Of a DNA stretch of 64,000 nucleotides, positions 47,534-59,471 are shown one piece after another. The notes under the pieces are model-generated. The model searched no databases. It saw only the letters and a list, made by a program, of their open reading frames with translations, and was not told the DNA's origin. Position 1 is the first letter of the stretch, and the number at the start of each line of letters is the position of its first letter. The stretch comes from Diphasiastrum complanatum (lineage: Eukaryota; Streptophyta; Lycopodiopsida; Lycopodiales; Lycopodiaceae), in the NCBI GenBank assembly GCA_029204225.1, contig CM055098.1, positions 11,737,552-11,801,551 of the forward strand, given 5' to 3'. The position numbers and the translations under genes were made by a program.

Positions 47534-49840
47534 TTGATGTGTTCTTCAAGTCCAATATCAAGTGAAGGTGAAAAAGATTCATGGTGGATTGATAGTGGAG
47601 CTAGTTCACACATGACTAGTCACAAGGAGTTCTTTACTTCTTTGGTCACTTATGATGGAGCCAAGAAAGCAATTCACATGGCCAATGGTGGTGAGTGTGT
47701 GATTGAAGGTATTGGTTCTATTCCTATTTGTCTCTCTACTAATAGAAAAGCAAGACTTGATGGTGTTCTTTACATTCCTTCACTTTCAAAGAATTTGCTA
47801 AGTGTTGGTCAAATGATAGAGAAAGTATACATCGTAAAGTTTGGTGGTGATGCTTGTTTTATTACAAAGGAAGAAATCTTGGTTGCTAGGGGCAATAGAC
47901 AAGGTAGACTTTTCAAGCTTGATGCTTTTGTGATGACTAACAAAAAGGATGGAATGGAAAAGGAGATTGGTCTCAACTTTTCAAAGTCACCTTTTAGCAT
48001 CAATAAGATTGGTGGATCTTATGCAAAGTCTAAAAAGCTTCCTTATGCTAGATCTAGGTCAAGATCTAATATGCTTCTTGGAGATGTTCATCTTTGTGCT
48101 AACTTGGCTAGTCTTGAGGATAATGGTGGTGTTTCAATGGTTCTTCATGGCAAGTGCAAGCATGCAAAAGGTAAGGAAAGATCTAACTTCATCAATGGTG
48201 GTGGAGGTTCTTCCTTGGAAAAGGTTGTTGGTAATGATTTCTTTGATCATATGGAAAAGGATGTTGTTAGGTGCATTCATGAAGGAGGTGGTTCTTCTAC
48301 ATTCTTTTGTGATGAGTCCAAGAAAGTCATTTTTACAGCAAGTGGAGTCACACGTCTTCATAAAGAGAGTAGATCAAATGGTTCTATCAAGAGACTTGGT
48401 GAGGGAGATAGTCACAAGTCAAGAAGGAGAGAAATGTGAAGAGTTCAAAGTAGGATGTACTTTGAATGATGTCATTGTGAATGATAGTGAGGAAGAATCA
48501 TTATCATATGATTCATTACCTAAAACATTGAGTATAAGTTCTTGTTTGAAAAAAGAGAGTACTTCAATCATCCTTACGTTGAAGGTACTAATCATTTTTT
48601 TAATGGCTTCTAATGTCTTTGAGGTTTCTACTTCTTATGATGCAATCATGAAGAGGGAGTCTTATGAAGGAAAGAGCAATGGAAGATTGGTTCTTGGGAA
48701 GATCCAAGGCATGGATCTCACATCTCCTCATCAACTCAAAGGATTCTATGATTGTGAATTGATCACTCATGATCAAGATGACAAAAGGTTGGTTGGAGAA
48801 GACTACATGGAGCAAATTGAGAGGCAATTTCTTCAAGGCAAGGGAGATCTCATTGGTGAGCTTATTGAGGTTTTTTATGGACTCAAGAGGGCTGGATTTA
48901 TTAGGTTTGATACTCATCTTTACCTACTCTACTTCATGTTGATGGAAAGTTTGGAATCTATCTTTTGATTTATGATGGTGACATTGGTGACATTGTTTTC
49001 ACTAACCTTTGTGAAAATTCAAGATCAAGCATTGATGAGATCTTGTTGGATCTAGATCATATGTTTTAGAGGGAGTATTTACAGAGGTTCAGGTATGAAG
49101 ATATTCATATCTTTGATATTTGTGATGATCAAGAGAAAGGTAAGCAAGTGGAAGTGACTCATTTTGCTTTACTCACATGTTTTGGAGAATCTTCTTGTGT
49201 AGATGATGCTATGCAAGTGGATATTGGTTCTCATGGTTTTCATGCTGTAAAAGCAAGTAATGGATCTAGAAAATAAAGTTTGTTCAATTACTTTGATGGT
49301 CAAGTTGATGATCAAGAGGTTGATCTCAAAGGGCTTCAACAACACAAAAGGAAAGGTGGCAATTTGGAGCTAGTTAAGAGCATCAAAGGAGAGGTAATTT
49401 GCAAAGATGTTATGGATCTATTTTTTCAGCTTATTGAAGACTCAAGTAAGGTCAAAGGAGCAGCAAGGAAGTGTTTTTCAAGTTTACTTCACTTGTTCTA
49501 TCTCATGGTTGAGCTACTTCATGTGGATGTGTGCACATTGTCAAGATATGGACAAACTAGCTACATTGTCTTGCAATATCTTATTGTTGGAGTTGTACTA
49601 GCATTCTTGGCTAGTTTTGCTGATGGAAATGAAGCTATTGGAGGTTCATTATATCACTTATCCAAGTCATCAAGTGTTGATGATATCTTGTGGCAAGATG
49701 GAGATGGAGGCTCATTCATGGAGTTATATGGTGGAGACATATCAAGAAAGGACAAAGTTGGAGGAGACAAGCAAGAAAATGGTCATCACTCACATTTATT
49801 GTTTGGTTGCTGTAATTTTTCAGAGAGTTCAAATTTTTAA
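47534..49840 (+). pseudogene. Copia-like protease followed by unknown coding region (copy A)
   Basis: The first frame (47534-48439) opens with SWWIDSGASSHMTSHKEFF, the copia protease active site, then LDGVLYIPSLSKNLLSVGQM, the segment after protease. Where integrase should follow there is instead glycine/serine/lysine-rich sequence of no known family. It continues in a shifted frame to 48968 and again from 49280 to 49840. No HHCC/DDE integrase, RT or RNase H is visible up to the polypurine tract at about 50060. Copy B at 17200-18020 shares the last third. This looks like a non-autonomous derivative that kept protease but replaced the rest of pol. Its start may be upstream because 47534 is only the first Met. 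Confidence 0.65.
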
Positions 49841-50070
49841 GCATGGAGGAATCATTTCATTCACATTCTATTTGGTTCTTCATGTTCTAGTTATATCTTG
49901 ATGTGTAAAATTGATGTAAGAAATAATGAAGCATTCAATTTGGACACTTATATCAATTATAAAAGATACTTTAGGACCTTAGAAAGGAGGTCTATACTTA
50001 GGATGGAGATCATTCTAAAGTTGGATCAAAGTTCCTATTGTCAAAACTATGCCAAAACTAGTTGAAGAGG

Positions 50071-50215
50071 GAGTGTGAGAGATTTCAACTAGTTTAGTCT
50101 AGTTTAGTCATATTTTGGTAAATTGTCATTAAGAGGCCAAAACTCATTTTAGACTTAGAAATAAACTTTTTTGAAGTTATATTAGTTTAAAATACATTCA
50201 GTAAACACGTTTTGA
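50071..50215 (+). repeat. LTR start of the copia-like element, truncated
   Basis: GTTGAAGAGGGAG (polypurine tract) is followed by TGTGAGAGATTTC. About 145 bp on, sequence of a minus-strand copia relic begins, so the LTR is cut. Confidence 0.5.
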
Positions 50216-51180
50216 AAGTGTGGGATCCAAAATGGTACATTGCTTTGAATTGAACAAGGCTCTGTAGCCCTGATCAGTGAGCTTGCTGACTGACAATAAA
50301 TTTTTGGTCAGTTTGGCTACGTAAACTACATCCTTGAGCAAGATCAATTTACCATTTCAAAGATAAAGACGAATAGATCCTTTTCCCTTAATCTGAAGTG
50401 CACTTGAGTCACCGAAGTAGACATACTTTGAATCTACTGGTGTGAGGTCTTCGAATAAGGACTTACATGAAGTCATGTGATGAGAAGTACCAGAATCGAG
50501 ATACCAATCCAATGCATCTCTAAGGTCTTCGAGAGAGGTTCTGGTAGAATCAAATCCTCCATCCTGCTGTATCTTCTTCTTTGTTTCGTTATGCTTGAGA
50601 ACTCAACAATCCTTGATGTTGTGATTGGTTCTCTTGCAGTACTTGCAGAAGAGTCTGGTCTTGGGCTTTTGATGATGTCAATTATGCTATCGTGATTGTT
50701 TGTCGTAAGAGGGAGGAAGATTGGACAGAAGAGACATGTTAGCATCTTCATCCGATACTGGTGAGCCTACTGTAGCTAACTGATTGAGTAGCTGTTTGAA
50801 TTCGTTAAGATGATCAATGATTGAGGTCCCTTCACTCATTTTGAGCGACAAAAACTCCTTTCTCAAGAAGAGATGAGTCAATACATCTGTTGTCTTGTAT
50901 AGACCAGTAAGAATGTCCCATGCCTCTTTGGATCAGCTGGAACAAATAGCTACATGAGCTATTTGTGGATCTTTAAGATTCAGAGATACAATGGCAAGAG
51001 CTTTGCCATCCTTAGCTTCCTAGGCGGTCAGCATATCAGGTTCAGCCGACTTGGCTATTGAACCGTTGACGTATCCCCAGAGTTCTTTTTCTGTGAGTAT
51101 CATTTTCATCTTGAACTTCCATATGTGGAAGTCAATGTGAAGGATTTCAGATCATTCAAGATCCAATCCATGTCCCTGAC
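50215..51180 (-). pseudogene. Copia Gag-protease relic
   Basis: The minus strand reads HLFLRKEFLSLKMSEG and IIDHLNEFKQLLNQLA, VSDEDANMSLLSNLPPSYD (Gag), followed by a degenerate zinc knuckle near 50640 and, after shifts, protease-like sequence with WYLDSGTSHHMTS near 50470-50515 and LLSVSKLTDQG-like text near 50270. Several stops and frame changes. It joins truncated LTR sequence of the opposite strand at about 50215. Confidence 0.75.
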
Positions 51181-51635
51181 CTTTGGTTACAATAAGGAGC
51201 AAACCAACAATCCTGCCAATGTAGAAAAAATAGCATCTTCATATAAAATGAGATGCAAACTCTAAGAGATACTGATCAAACATGAACCAAAACATAAAAT
51301 ATGTTTGTTGTCCATACAATTATAGTACCCTATTGTAATTCACACGTGTGGAACCGAAAATAGCAAGAAATGATCATTCTACACACAAGATTGCAAGATA
51401 ACACCAAGATAGTGCACCAATGAGTAGTAGAACCCAAAGAGAACCATGTATAATGATGAAATGAGAGAGAGAAGAGAGAAGATGTGTCTCTCCACGAGTT
51501 ACATCCTTTTATAGAGTGTCCAAACCCTATTTGGCCACTTGGCTTTCCCTCCAAAATGTAAACCCTACTATTTTTGGGTCTAGATTCAATGTACCCAAAG
51601 TTCAAATTTAAATCTCTCTCAAACTCAACGAGAGG
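51181..51635. other. Non-coding, LTR-like
   Basis: Contains CACACGTGTG (51341-51350) shared with LTR-like segments elsewhere. The minus-strand frame 51330-51671 has no domain; part of it overlaps an integrase fragment of the other strand. Confidence 0.35.
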
Positions 51636-51725
51636 TCTTGTCAGATGAAATGTTTGACTATCTGGCATCATTCGGCATTCAGTACCAATTCACCACCAGC
51701 TACACACCACATCAAAATGGAGTAG
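51636..51725 (+). pseudogene. Copia integrase micro-fragment
   Basis: The plus strand reads FGIQYQFTTSYTPHQNGVA, the stretch before the catalytic Glu of copia integrase, then a stop. Nothing else of the element is attached. Confidence 0.7.
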
Positions 51726-53475
51726 CCTGAAACACAGACCACGTCACAATTCACTTTAGTACTCTTTTAGTAACTGTGTTGTTTTATGTTCTTTGCCCAC
51801 ACAATCATTGTAATTGTTCCATGTATATATACATAATGGCAACTCACGAGACACTATGATGATGAGATGTTGAAAGTGGAGAAGAGTGACTCAGAGTTCC
51901 TGTGCGAACTCCATTGTGTCTTAATTATCTGATTCCTTAGAATTAGAGATATTCAAGAGAGTGAAAGCTATTCAAGGAATAGAGACAAATATTTAATCTG
52001 TAGTTAGCTAAGTAAGATCACTGTGAAAAATTGCCTACATTGGCAAATCTAGCCATGTAGAATATTGTACATTTTGTCAATATTGTTTGTTGGTTACTTG
52101 AATGGCCAAAGTGCCACTTGTACATACACACCTAAAGTAGGTTACCACGAGTCAAGAGGAGTGGTTGTGTCTATTTGGTAGTGATTCCTACTTTGTAGGA
52201 TCTAGACCATGATTTATGATGAGATTTGTACCTACCATGCACCTACCAAGCATGACTCTTGGATCTAGACTAGGGTTTTCACATTAGGGCAAGAAAGTGG
52301 AGTCTACTTCCTTATTACATGCTGGATTTTCACCTAACTTTGCAAAGGAAGTGTGTTTTACTATGTATTTCCATTCTCCATAGTGAGAAGATAGAAACTT
52401 TTTGGAGCCTCAAGGAGAAACTCGAGTTTCCTCTCATTGTATGGTGATTACTCTATTTTTCCAATGAAACCTAGCTTTGGCACTTTGTAAACACTGTCTA
52501 CAGGCCGTACTACAGCCTTATTTCCACACGTGTGGAGTTGGATTAGACTATTTGATCAATGCTTTGATTGTCTCTACTTGTTTCCTATCAAGCTGCTAAA
52601 CTAGATCTTGTTTTCTGATGACTAGTTTCTGATAGATTGTTTAACAAGCATACAATCACCTTGTGGATCATTCAAAGATCCATTTATGGTCCTTAGTACT
52701 GTACTTTTCACAATCACTGCACATAGTGCACCACTATTGCGAACCATTCTTGGGCACAGGATCGTGATCTGATCGTTGTATTCACAACAACTTAATTCAG
52801 ATTCTCTATTTTCTTATGTGTATTTGAATCACTACGAATGCTTTCTCATAATTTTTTTTCTCAATTGACACTCACTCAATTCGGAATGTCTAATCTCGAA
52901 GGAAGCATGGCTGTCTCAGACGCCTAATTGTTTTTCTCCCTTCATGGTTGTCTTTGACACCTACCAAGATATTCCTCCATTCGATCTAAGTGAACGTTGA
53001 TGTTGTTGTTTGGTAAAGTTCCTATTAAAGTTCTCTATGTTGGAGCTATGTTTCCTATTCCGCACCTAATTTCTTCGAGAGCCCTCCAACACCATCCCTT
53101 AATCAACAATTTGACCTTTGCTTTTGAAGACTAGTATAAACAAATTCTTCATTTGAAAAAAAAAAATTGAATCTTCTTACTTTTTCTCTTGCACATTGTG
53201 CTTTTTAAGGAGTTTGAGCAAAAGAGAGCACATGTGCTCATTACGTATTATGGAAGGTTCAGCTTTTTAAAAATTTTAGGCTTGGCCACTCTGGGCCTTG
53301 CTTAAAATTTTTGAAAATCCTTACTGGGCAAAATGTCCTCTGTCTGGTACCTTTTAACTTATTTTCACATAAATTTTATGAAACGTAATCAATACTTGGA
53401 TTTGTCTTATCCAATCTCGAAAAGCCACATGGCATTCCATGGTCAAAGGTGGCGGGCGTGACAGAATGAGCAAGG
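51726..53475. other. LTR-like and intergenic DNA
   Basis: About 52085-52850 resembles the LTR at 19149-19855 in having AGGCCGTACT followed by a CACACGTGTG palindrome (52523-52536). No gene supported up to 53475. Confidence 0.4.
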
Positions 53476-53588
53476 GTGGCAGGTGCGATGGAAGTGTTGA
53501 GGACAGCAAAACACGACAGTGACACGTTTTGCTTTCTAAGATGCTCAAAAAATGTGCAGAATAATCACAAGGTTTCCATTACATTTAT

Positions 53589-53709
53589 GTGGGGGAGAAG
53601 GCCCTGCCTGAGGGCCTTGCTTGCTGGGAGGGCCCTTGCCCGAGGGCGGGAGCCCGAGGGCAGGCCCCGTCCAGCAAGGAAGGCCCGAGGGCTTCGGGCC
53701 TTCCCCTAC
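53589..53709. repeat. GC-rich foldback element
   Basis: About 120 bp of very GC-rich sequence in AT-rich surroundings. The arms at about 53589-53631 and 53668-53709 are imperfect reverse complements (GGGGGAGAAGGCCC against GGGCCTTCCCC; CCTTGCTTGCTGG against CCAGCAAGGAAGG). The loop also holds GCCCGAGGGC repeats. It lies 22 bp before a long T run. Frames across it are chance. Confidence 0.85.
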
Positions 53710-53730
53710 GTAATGCCATTGTGCGAAGTT

Positions 53731-53731
<1 letters not shown>

Positions 53732-53774
<43 letters not shown>
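53732..53774 (+). repeat. 43-base poly(T) tract
   Basis: Uninterrupted T run, followed by further T-rich runs at 53802-53815 and 53831-53840. Could be the tail of an inserted retroposon on the minus strand, or a sequencing-difficult homopolymer. Confidence 0.9.
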
Positions 53775-53917
53775 CGTTTTTTGGCCATACGCGTGGACCA
53801 GTTTTTTTTTTTTTTCCAGGTTTTTTGCCTTTTTTTTTTTGCAAATTTTTTTACGTTTGTGATTGAATGTGGATGTGGACAATCAATGACGGGCTGCCAC
53901 ATAGCACATGCACATTT

Positions 53918-54001
53918 CACCGGAGAGAGAAAGTGAATTCCACCGGAGAGAGGAGAGAGAAAGTGAATTCCACCGGAGAGAGGAGAGATAATGACAGATT
54001 C
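53918..54001 (+). repeat. Three tandem copies of a CACCGGAGAGAG unit upstream of SSL gene 2
   Basis: Units start at 53918 (23 bp), 53941 (30 bp) and 53971 (about 31 bp). Each begins CACCGGAGAGAG; the first two end AAGTGAATTC. They lie about 510-590 bp before the SSL gene 2 start and are not seen above SSL gene 1. Confidence 0.85.
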
Positions 54002-54509
54002 CTAGGAGAGAGAAAATTGGATGGACATTATGCTCCTGGACGTGGTCCCAAAATACAAAGGACACCTGAGCACAATGCATTCCGTAAATGATAGTTGCTG
54101 CATTTTTTGCTCGTATTTCAAATTTCTTGAAAAGTAGAATATGTGACCCATCATTTTCAAAGGTGATTATGCAAAACAAAGGTGATTATGCTTTGCGATG
54201 CAAATTCTACTTTACATTGGTCTTGTATCGGAGTTTCCATTTTCTTTCACGTGATCAATCACTGTATCATTTGTCTGACATGTAATCCACATAGCCACAT
54301 GTAAAATGATGAATCACCAAGAGCATTGTTCTATCATCTAATCCACATGCAAGCAAGGGTGAGAATTCTGGCAGGAGACTTCCCAGCAGAGAAGCTGAAG
54401 AATCGCCGGCCCAGTTTTCTTCAGTGCAGTAGAGATTTCTTCAAGACAAGTTTCATAGCTGTACACTCTCATTCAAGACGAACATATATTCTAAGTGCAC
54501 TGCAGTGAG
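54002..54509 (+). promoter_or_regulatory. Upstream region of SSL gene 2
   Basis: About 54369-54392 matches the block upstream of SSL gene 1 (GACTTCCCAGCA), and AAGTGCACTG just before the start is shared, which supports ATG 54510 as the start codon. A short direct repeat (ATGCAAAACAAAGGTGATTATGC-like) is present near 54160-54195. Confidence 0.5.
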
Positions 54510-56824
54510 ATGGGTCTTTATCTAAACGTGATGGTGACGGTGGCCTCCATCGCAATAGCATCCGTCTGGCTAGCTGTGGTGAAAAACTCTCCCCTAGATC
54601 CATTACCTGCAACTTATCCATCTCGACCAAAAGAAGAGGGCGTGTTCGCTCATAACGCACTACTGCATGGCGTGGAAAAAATAGGTGTAGGCCAAGTATC
54701 TGGGCCAGAAGACTTGGCCGTTGACAGCCATGGCAGAATATACACCGGCTGTTCTGATGGATGGATAAAGAGAGTAGAAACTGACGGCCAAATTGTCAAT
54801 TGGACGTATGTGGGAGGGCGCCCTCTTGGTGTGGTTGTGGGTTTGCATGAAGAGATTCTTGTTTGTGATGCATATCAGGTATGTGAAATTCGCGTTTGTA
54901 ATGCAAACCCAGTATGTGAGATTCCTGTTTGTGATGCAAAATTCAAATCAGGTCTCTCAGGCTATTTATGTTTCTCATATCAAATGGAGTGAAGTAGGTT
55001 GCCCTTGTCTTCTTCTCACTTGCAGTCTGGCCGGTTGTATAGGGTCTATTGAATGTTACTGAAGGAAAGATTCAAGTGATTTCTACGGAAGCGGATGGGT
55101 TGAAGTACAAGTAAGTTCTCTCTAGTTTTTTTTTTTTGATGAATCTTAGTTGTTAGGAGCTCTGAGACACGAGCGTACATATTGAATTTTCCGTTTATCA
55201 ACCTGACATCAATCAGCAGACAGAGAGGTAAAACTTTATACACAATCAAATCAAAATTGCTGTGTTTCCACTGAGTCTCTGCTGAATAAGACAGTTGATT
55301 GACGAGCAGCTTAGTATTTTCCATATCGGCATTAATTTGAAGCTAATTGGACACCCTTCATAACTATCCCAGAAGCAATGATTCATTTGACTCAACACTC
55401 GCTTGTTTGTCGATGTTTCTTAGCTGTAGGTTCAATCTAAGGACAAGGATTGTTGATGGGTGCGAAGTACTGATAAATTTATAATTTTATGGTTAACCTC
55501 AGATTTCTCTTGGTCTTCTTTTCTGATGCATTCCAAAAAATTCGTTGAAACTTCTGAGATGGGCTTAAGCAATCTTGACCTGCAAGAAAAGGTCGAATTC
55601 TTGAATCCAGTGCAGTGCAAACTTACTGCACTTCCAAATTTGAAGCTTTTCACGCATTCGTGAATTGCCTATTAGTCAATGTGACTTCTAACAAACAAGC
55701 TGAGCACAGTCCTCAGTTCTAAAGCTAGTTGACCGAGGATGTGTGTATATTGCTGAAGGGAAAAGACAACAACACTTTTCAGAGTTGGATAATTAGGCCG
55801 TATCAACGCTTTCTATTGCTTCCAGATATTGGCGTACGATGACTAACATGTGTTCCGTAGGTTAACCGATGGTCTGGATGTGGCAAAGGATGGCACTATC
55901 TACTTTACAGATGCAAGCCACAAGTTCGATCTCAATCAGTTTCCTCTGGACTTTCTTGAGTGTCGTCCAAATGGACGACTGTTAAAATATGATCCTTCAA
56001 CAGGAAAGACTACTGTTCTGTTAAAAGACTTGTTCTTTGCAAATGGTGTGGCTTTATCAGAAAAACAAGATTTTTTTGTTTTTTGTGAAACATTCAAGTA
56101 AGTGTTTCTGGAGAGCCTTATACAGCATCTCAATATATTGCTTTCCCTTTCTTTCAAAGACTAGTTCTAATGGAGTATACACTTTGAGAAATAGCGTCAC
56201 TGAAGATTATACATTATCTCCATTTCAGACCATTTACATAATCTTGTTTAGTTTGCATCTATTATAACATTAGAAATAATTTGTGGGCATCTTGTTTCTT
56301 CAGGGCAAGGTGTCGGAGGTATTGGCTGACAGGGGAGAATAAAGGATCTGTAGAGAGTTTCATAGATATCTTACCAGGATACCCAGATAACATTCGAAAA
56401 AACAAGAAAGGAATATACCATGTTGCACTTACAACGGTAAGGTTGCTCTTGCAATGACTTTTTGAGAGCAAAGTCCAGCTTTTGGCATTGCCACATTTCT
56501 CTCTCTTCTTTCATAGTTTTGGAGTAAAAGTTTTCGATTCCACTTTTATTGCAGAGTCGTTCATGGATTGCAGAAGAATTGATATTGAGATATTCCTTTC
56601 TAAAGCATATTCTGGCACAAGCACAGCTAGAATTGGTATTTTGGAACAATCTCCCAAAAAGTTCTCGTATCCTTGCTGTTAGTGAGGAAGGAACACTTTT
56701 AGCTGTATACGAGGATCCAAATAACAAAGAGGTTTCGTCCATCACTGGTGGGCTGGAGGTTGGAGAGTACCTTTATGTGGGTAGCCTACACGCCAATTAC
56801 ATTTCACGCCTCAAGCTGCAATGA
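54510..56824 (+). CDS. Strictosidine-synthase-like (SSL/APMAP-like) protein 2; exons 54510-54878, 55043-55110, 55861-56097, 56304-56436, 56555-56824
   Basis: Paralogue of the gene at 37231, 358 residues, with identical intron phases and exon lengths except one codon fewer in exon 1. All introns are GT-AG and no disruption is seen. Residues 1-25 form a signal anchor; family motifs are GPEDLAVDSHGRIYTG, NVTEG (sequon at N127), DGTIYFTDAS, GRLLKYDPSTGKTTVL, RYWLTGENKGSVE, LPGYPDNIR and YLYVGSL. Between the PKEEG motif and the end of exon 1 only 7 of 84 residues differ from gene 1; the anchor and exon 5 differ more, for example at the segment after SRSW. The protein is predicted to fold as a six-bladed propeller in the secretory pathway; substrate unknown. 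Both copies being open suggests both are kept under selection. Confidence 0.92.
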
Positions 56825-57721
56825 GGTTGCATCCCACATTTCTAATACCATGTTTTCACTAGACTGCTTGCTTTATTGAGATCCACAAAATCAAGATAGA
56901 GTTTGTGTCTTCCTATTACCGTTTTCATCAAACTTTCTTCTTACAAGTGGTGAAAATTTTCCTAGTATTCATGGGTTGTGACTGTGACCGTACATAATGA
57001 AGACTAGTTGCTTATTTTTTCAAGAACATCTAAAACATGTTACAACTCAACATCCAAAACTATCGACATAGCTTTTTAATTATTTTTATCACATGTATTT
57101 GCATTGCAAAATTGTAAAAAGCCCTCTAATCATCTACACATTACAATATGACTCAAAAGCCAAAAGCCAAAAAGTGTTACAAAAGCCAAAAAGTTTAAGC
57201 ATATTTCTTCCTCAAGATCATGTTCTCTAAAGTAAAAAACTATCGCATATAGATACTAAATCAATTTATTAAAGAAACACAACTTATAGTTGCTTCCCTA
57301 TCTAAAGTGGAGAACTGGATTTGCAACTAGGCTTTTGTTTTTCTCATTTCTATTTCACCATCAGTTTCCTAGATAATCGCACTCCATACTCAAAATATGG
57401 CCCCTAGTAGTATCAATACTATTATAACCATGCAATTGCTCTTGAATTGAACATGGGTATGAATGTCTAGTTTTTCTTAGTAGTCATCTTGTAGTAGCTT
57501 GTAATGTGGTGTCAATACTCCCTTGTATAGTAGAAGAATATAATTGATAGTACATCTTTGCATATAACATGTGTTGGGGAAAACAAAATCGATGATTTAT
57601 ATCTTGATGTGCTTCTAATCCATGATGTAGCACAATAATCAACTTCTTTGTGATGAGAGAGTTTAAAATACCTATAACAAAATATGCAAATGATCATCTT
57701 GGTTTGCAACAATGAAGAAAA
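56825..57721. other. 3' flank of SSL gene 2 and intergenic DNA
   Basis: AT-rich; includes the 3' UTR. No other gene. A short duplicated CAAAAGCCAAAAAG occurs near 57155-57195. Confidence 0.5.
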
Positions 57722-59215
57722 ATGTTTATTGGAGGCCTATTGCTCAACTATGGTGACTATGATACCAGTTTAGCCAAAAGACTGGAGGCCAATAATGATG
57801 AAAGAAAAAATGTAGACCATCAACAATCAGATGATAAGGTGGCCACTTACTCGATTGCGCCTGCGAGTCTTTTGCAAAATATAAATTTGGATGATATTCA
57901 TCAAACACAAAAAGACGACGAAGAAAATACAATAATAGAAAGTGTTCCCGATCATAAACTCATGCTTACAGATTTCCAAGAAGAACATATGCCACCAAAT
58001 GATGAGAGTGCTATAACTCATTGTAGGAGCTATGTCGTAACTCATATTCTCAAAATTTTTGATATTGATTTGTTCACCATACTACTCCAATATGAAGCTA
58101 ATGGATATTTCTTTACAAAGGTCTAGATCTCTTTATCAATTTTTTTGGTTTTTTAACATAGAAGTTTTCAACCATGGAAGTTTTCAAATTCAATGGCACC
58201 TTGTAGGGGATTTGAAAATATTAAAATGTATATATAATGTCTCTCATGGGGCAGCATCAAAGCATCCATGTCTTTATTGCATGAAGTATTTGTACAATAT
58301 GAATTTGGGACGATCAAACGCTAGCCCAACAACACACGAAGCTGAAGATCCAAATATGAAAAGTGTTCTGCCATTTCTATTAAAAAATGTTCACATATGC
58401 ACATTGCATGCTGAGGTTTGTATTATTAAAAAACCAAATCTACCTGCATATTCTACTAGCATGGAATCATAAACTGAAGTCTGTGGCTAAAGCAGCAATT
58501 AGGAGGTTGGAAATAGTTCTGTCAAATGTAGGACTACATAAAGGGAATGTCACGATTAAAAAAAGTGACAGACTTTCCGGGAAAAAAAAAAGAAACGTTT
58601 CTAATAAGCCATCAATTGGAGGTGCTAAAGCAAGAAGATTCTTTTCCAATCACACATGCAAAGAATCAAGTGTCAGATACGAAATTTGGAGAGAAATTGT
58701 TCAAGCCACACGGACACTGGAAGGAAGTAATCGAGTGGAAAAGGGACAAGTGTGGACCAACTTAGACAAACTCATAGGTGTTATCAGAAAAGAAAACCTA
58801 TCATCAGAAGATATGAGGACTTTGCAAAATCATTGCACCACATTTGTAAAATCTGTATATGATTGTTGAGGAAAAGACAACGTTACTCATTACATGGTGC
58901 TAATCTATATCATTATCTAGTACTTATCTCATTCAGGCCTATATTTTTATCTACTGATGTAACTAATCAAAACTATTGTTTGCAGCACATCCTTTTTTCA
59001 TCATGCAACTTATTTTGCAAAGGATTATGAGAACTTAAATATCTGGTCATCACAAGGCATGGAAAAATCTCATTGACAAGCAAAGAGAGCATTTCATAGA
59101 GCTACAAATCATGGATGACACAATTCAAGAAATAAATATTTAGTTCAACTTTTTTAGTGGTTTTACAAAAGAGCACAATTTAGATATCAAGCTAAAAACT
59201 CGCCAAATGTTATGA
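57722..59215 (+). pseudogene. TE-associated protein of unknown class, broken
   Basis: Coding text continues across frames: an acidic N-terminal part (57722-58126), HLVGDLKILKCIYNVSHG and KHPCLYC (58170-58290), NVHICTLHAEV (about 58390), AAIRRLEIVLSNVGLHKGNV, SIGGAKARRFFSNH and VRYEIWREIV (58490-58710), then after a TGA at 58867 NIWSSQGMEKSH and KRAFHRATNHG (59030-59125). From general knowledge, sequences of this pattern occur as multicopy, TE-linked ORFs in plants and some animals, but I cannot name the family. The CxxC in HPCLYC may bind zinc. Frameshifts and stops make it a pseudogene. Confidence 0.5.
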
Positions 59216-59471
59216 TTTTTTGAAAGGCATTCAAATTCATAACAAAAGAGAGATCCTTGTAATATATCAAAAATCTATTACAGAAAATTGTTTAATTATC
59301 ATCGTCTTCTTCTTCAAGATTCAGACGGATGGTATTGTCATGAAGGAATATCTCCTTTCATGTGGATCCAAAAATTCTAATTTTTTCCTTTTGCTCATAT
59401 CAATGTAACCCAAATAAAGGGCCATTGCCGATGGTCTTTTTGTAGTCTCATTGGGAGTATAACCGAATATT

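Noticed and set aside
53476-53936. Several overlapping frames through the GC island and the T run
   Set aside because: Encoded Phe or Lys runs and Pro/Gly/Arg runs are composition artefacts.
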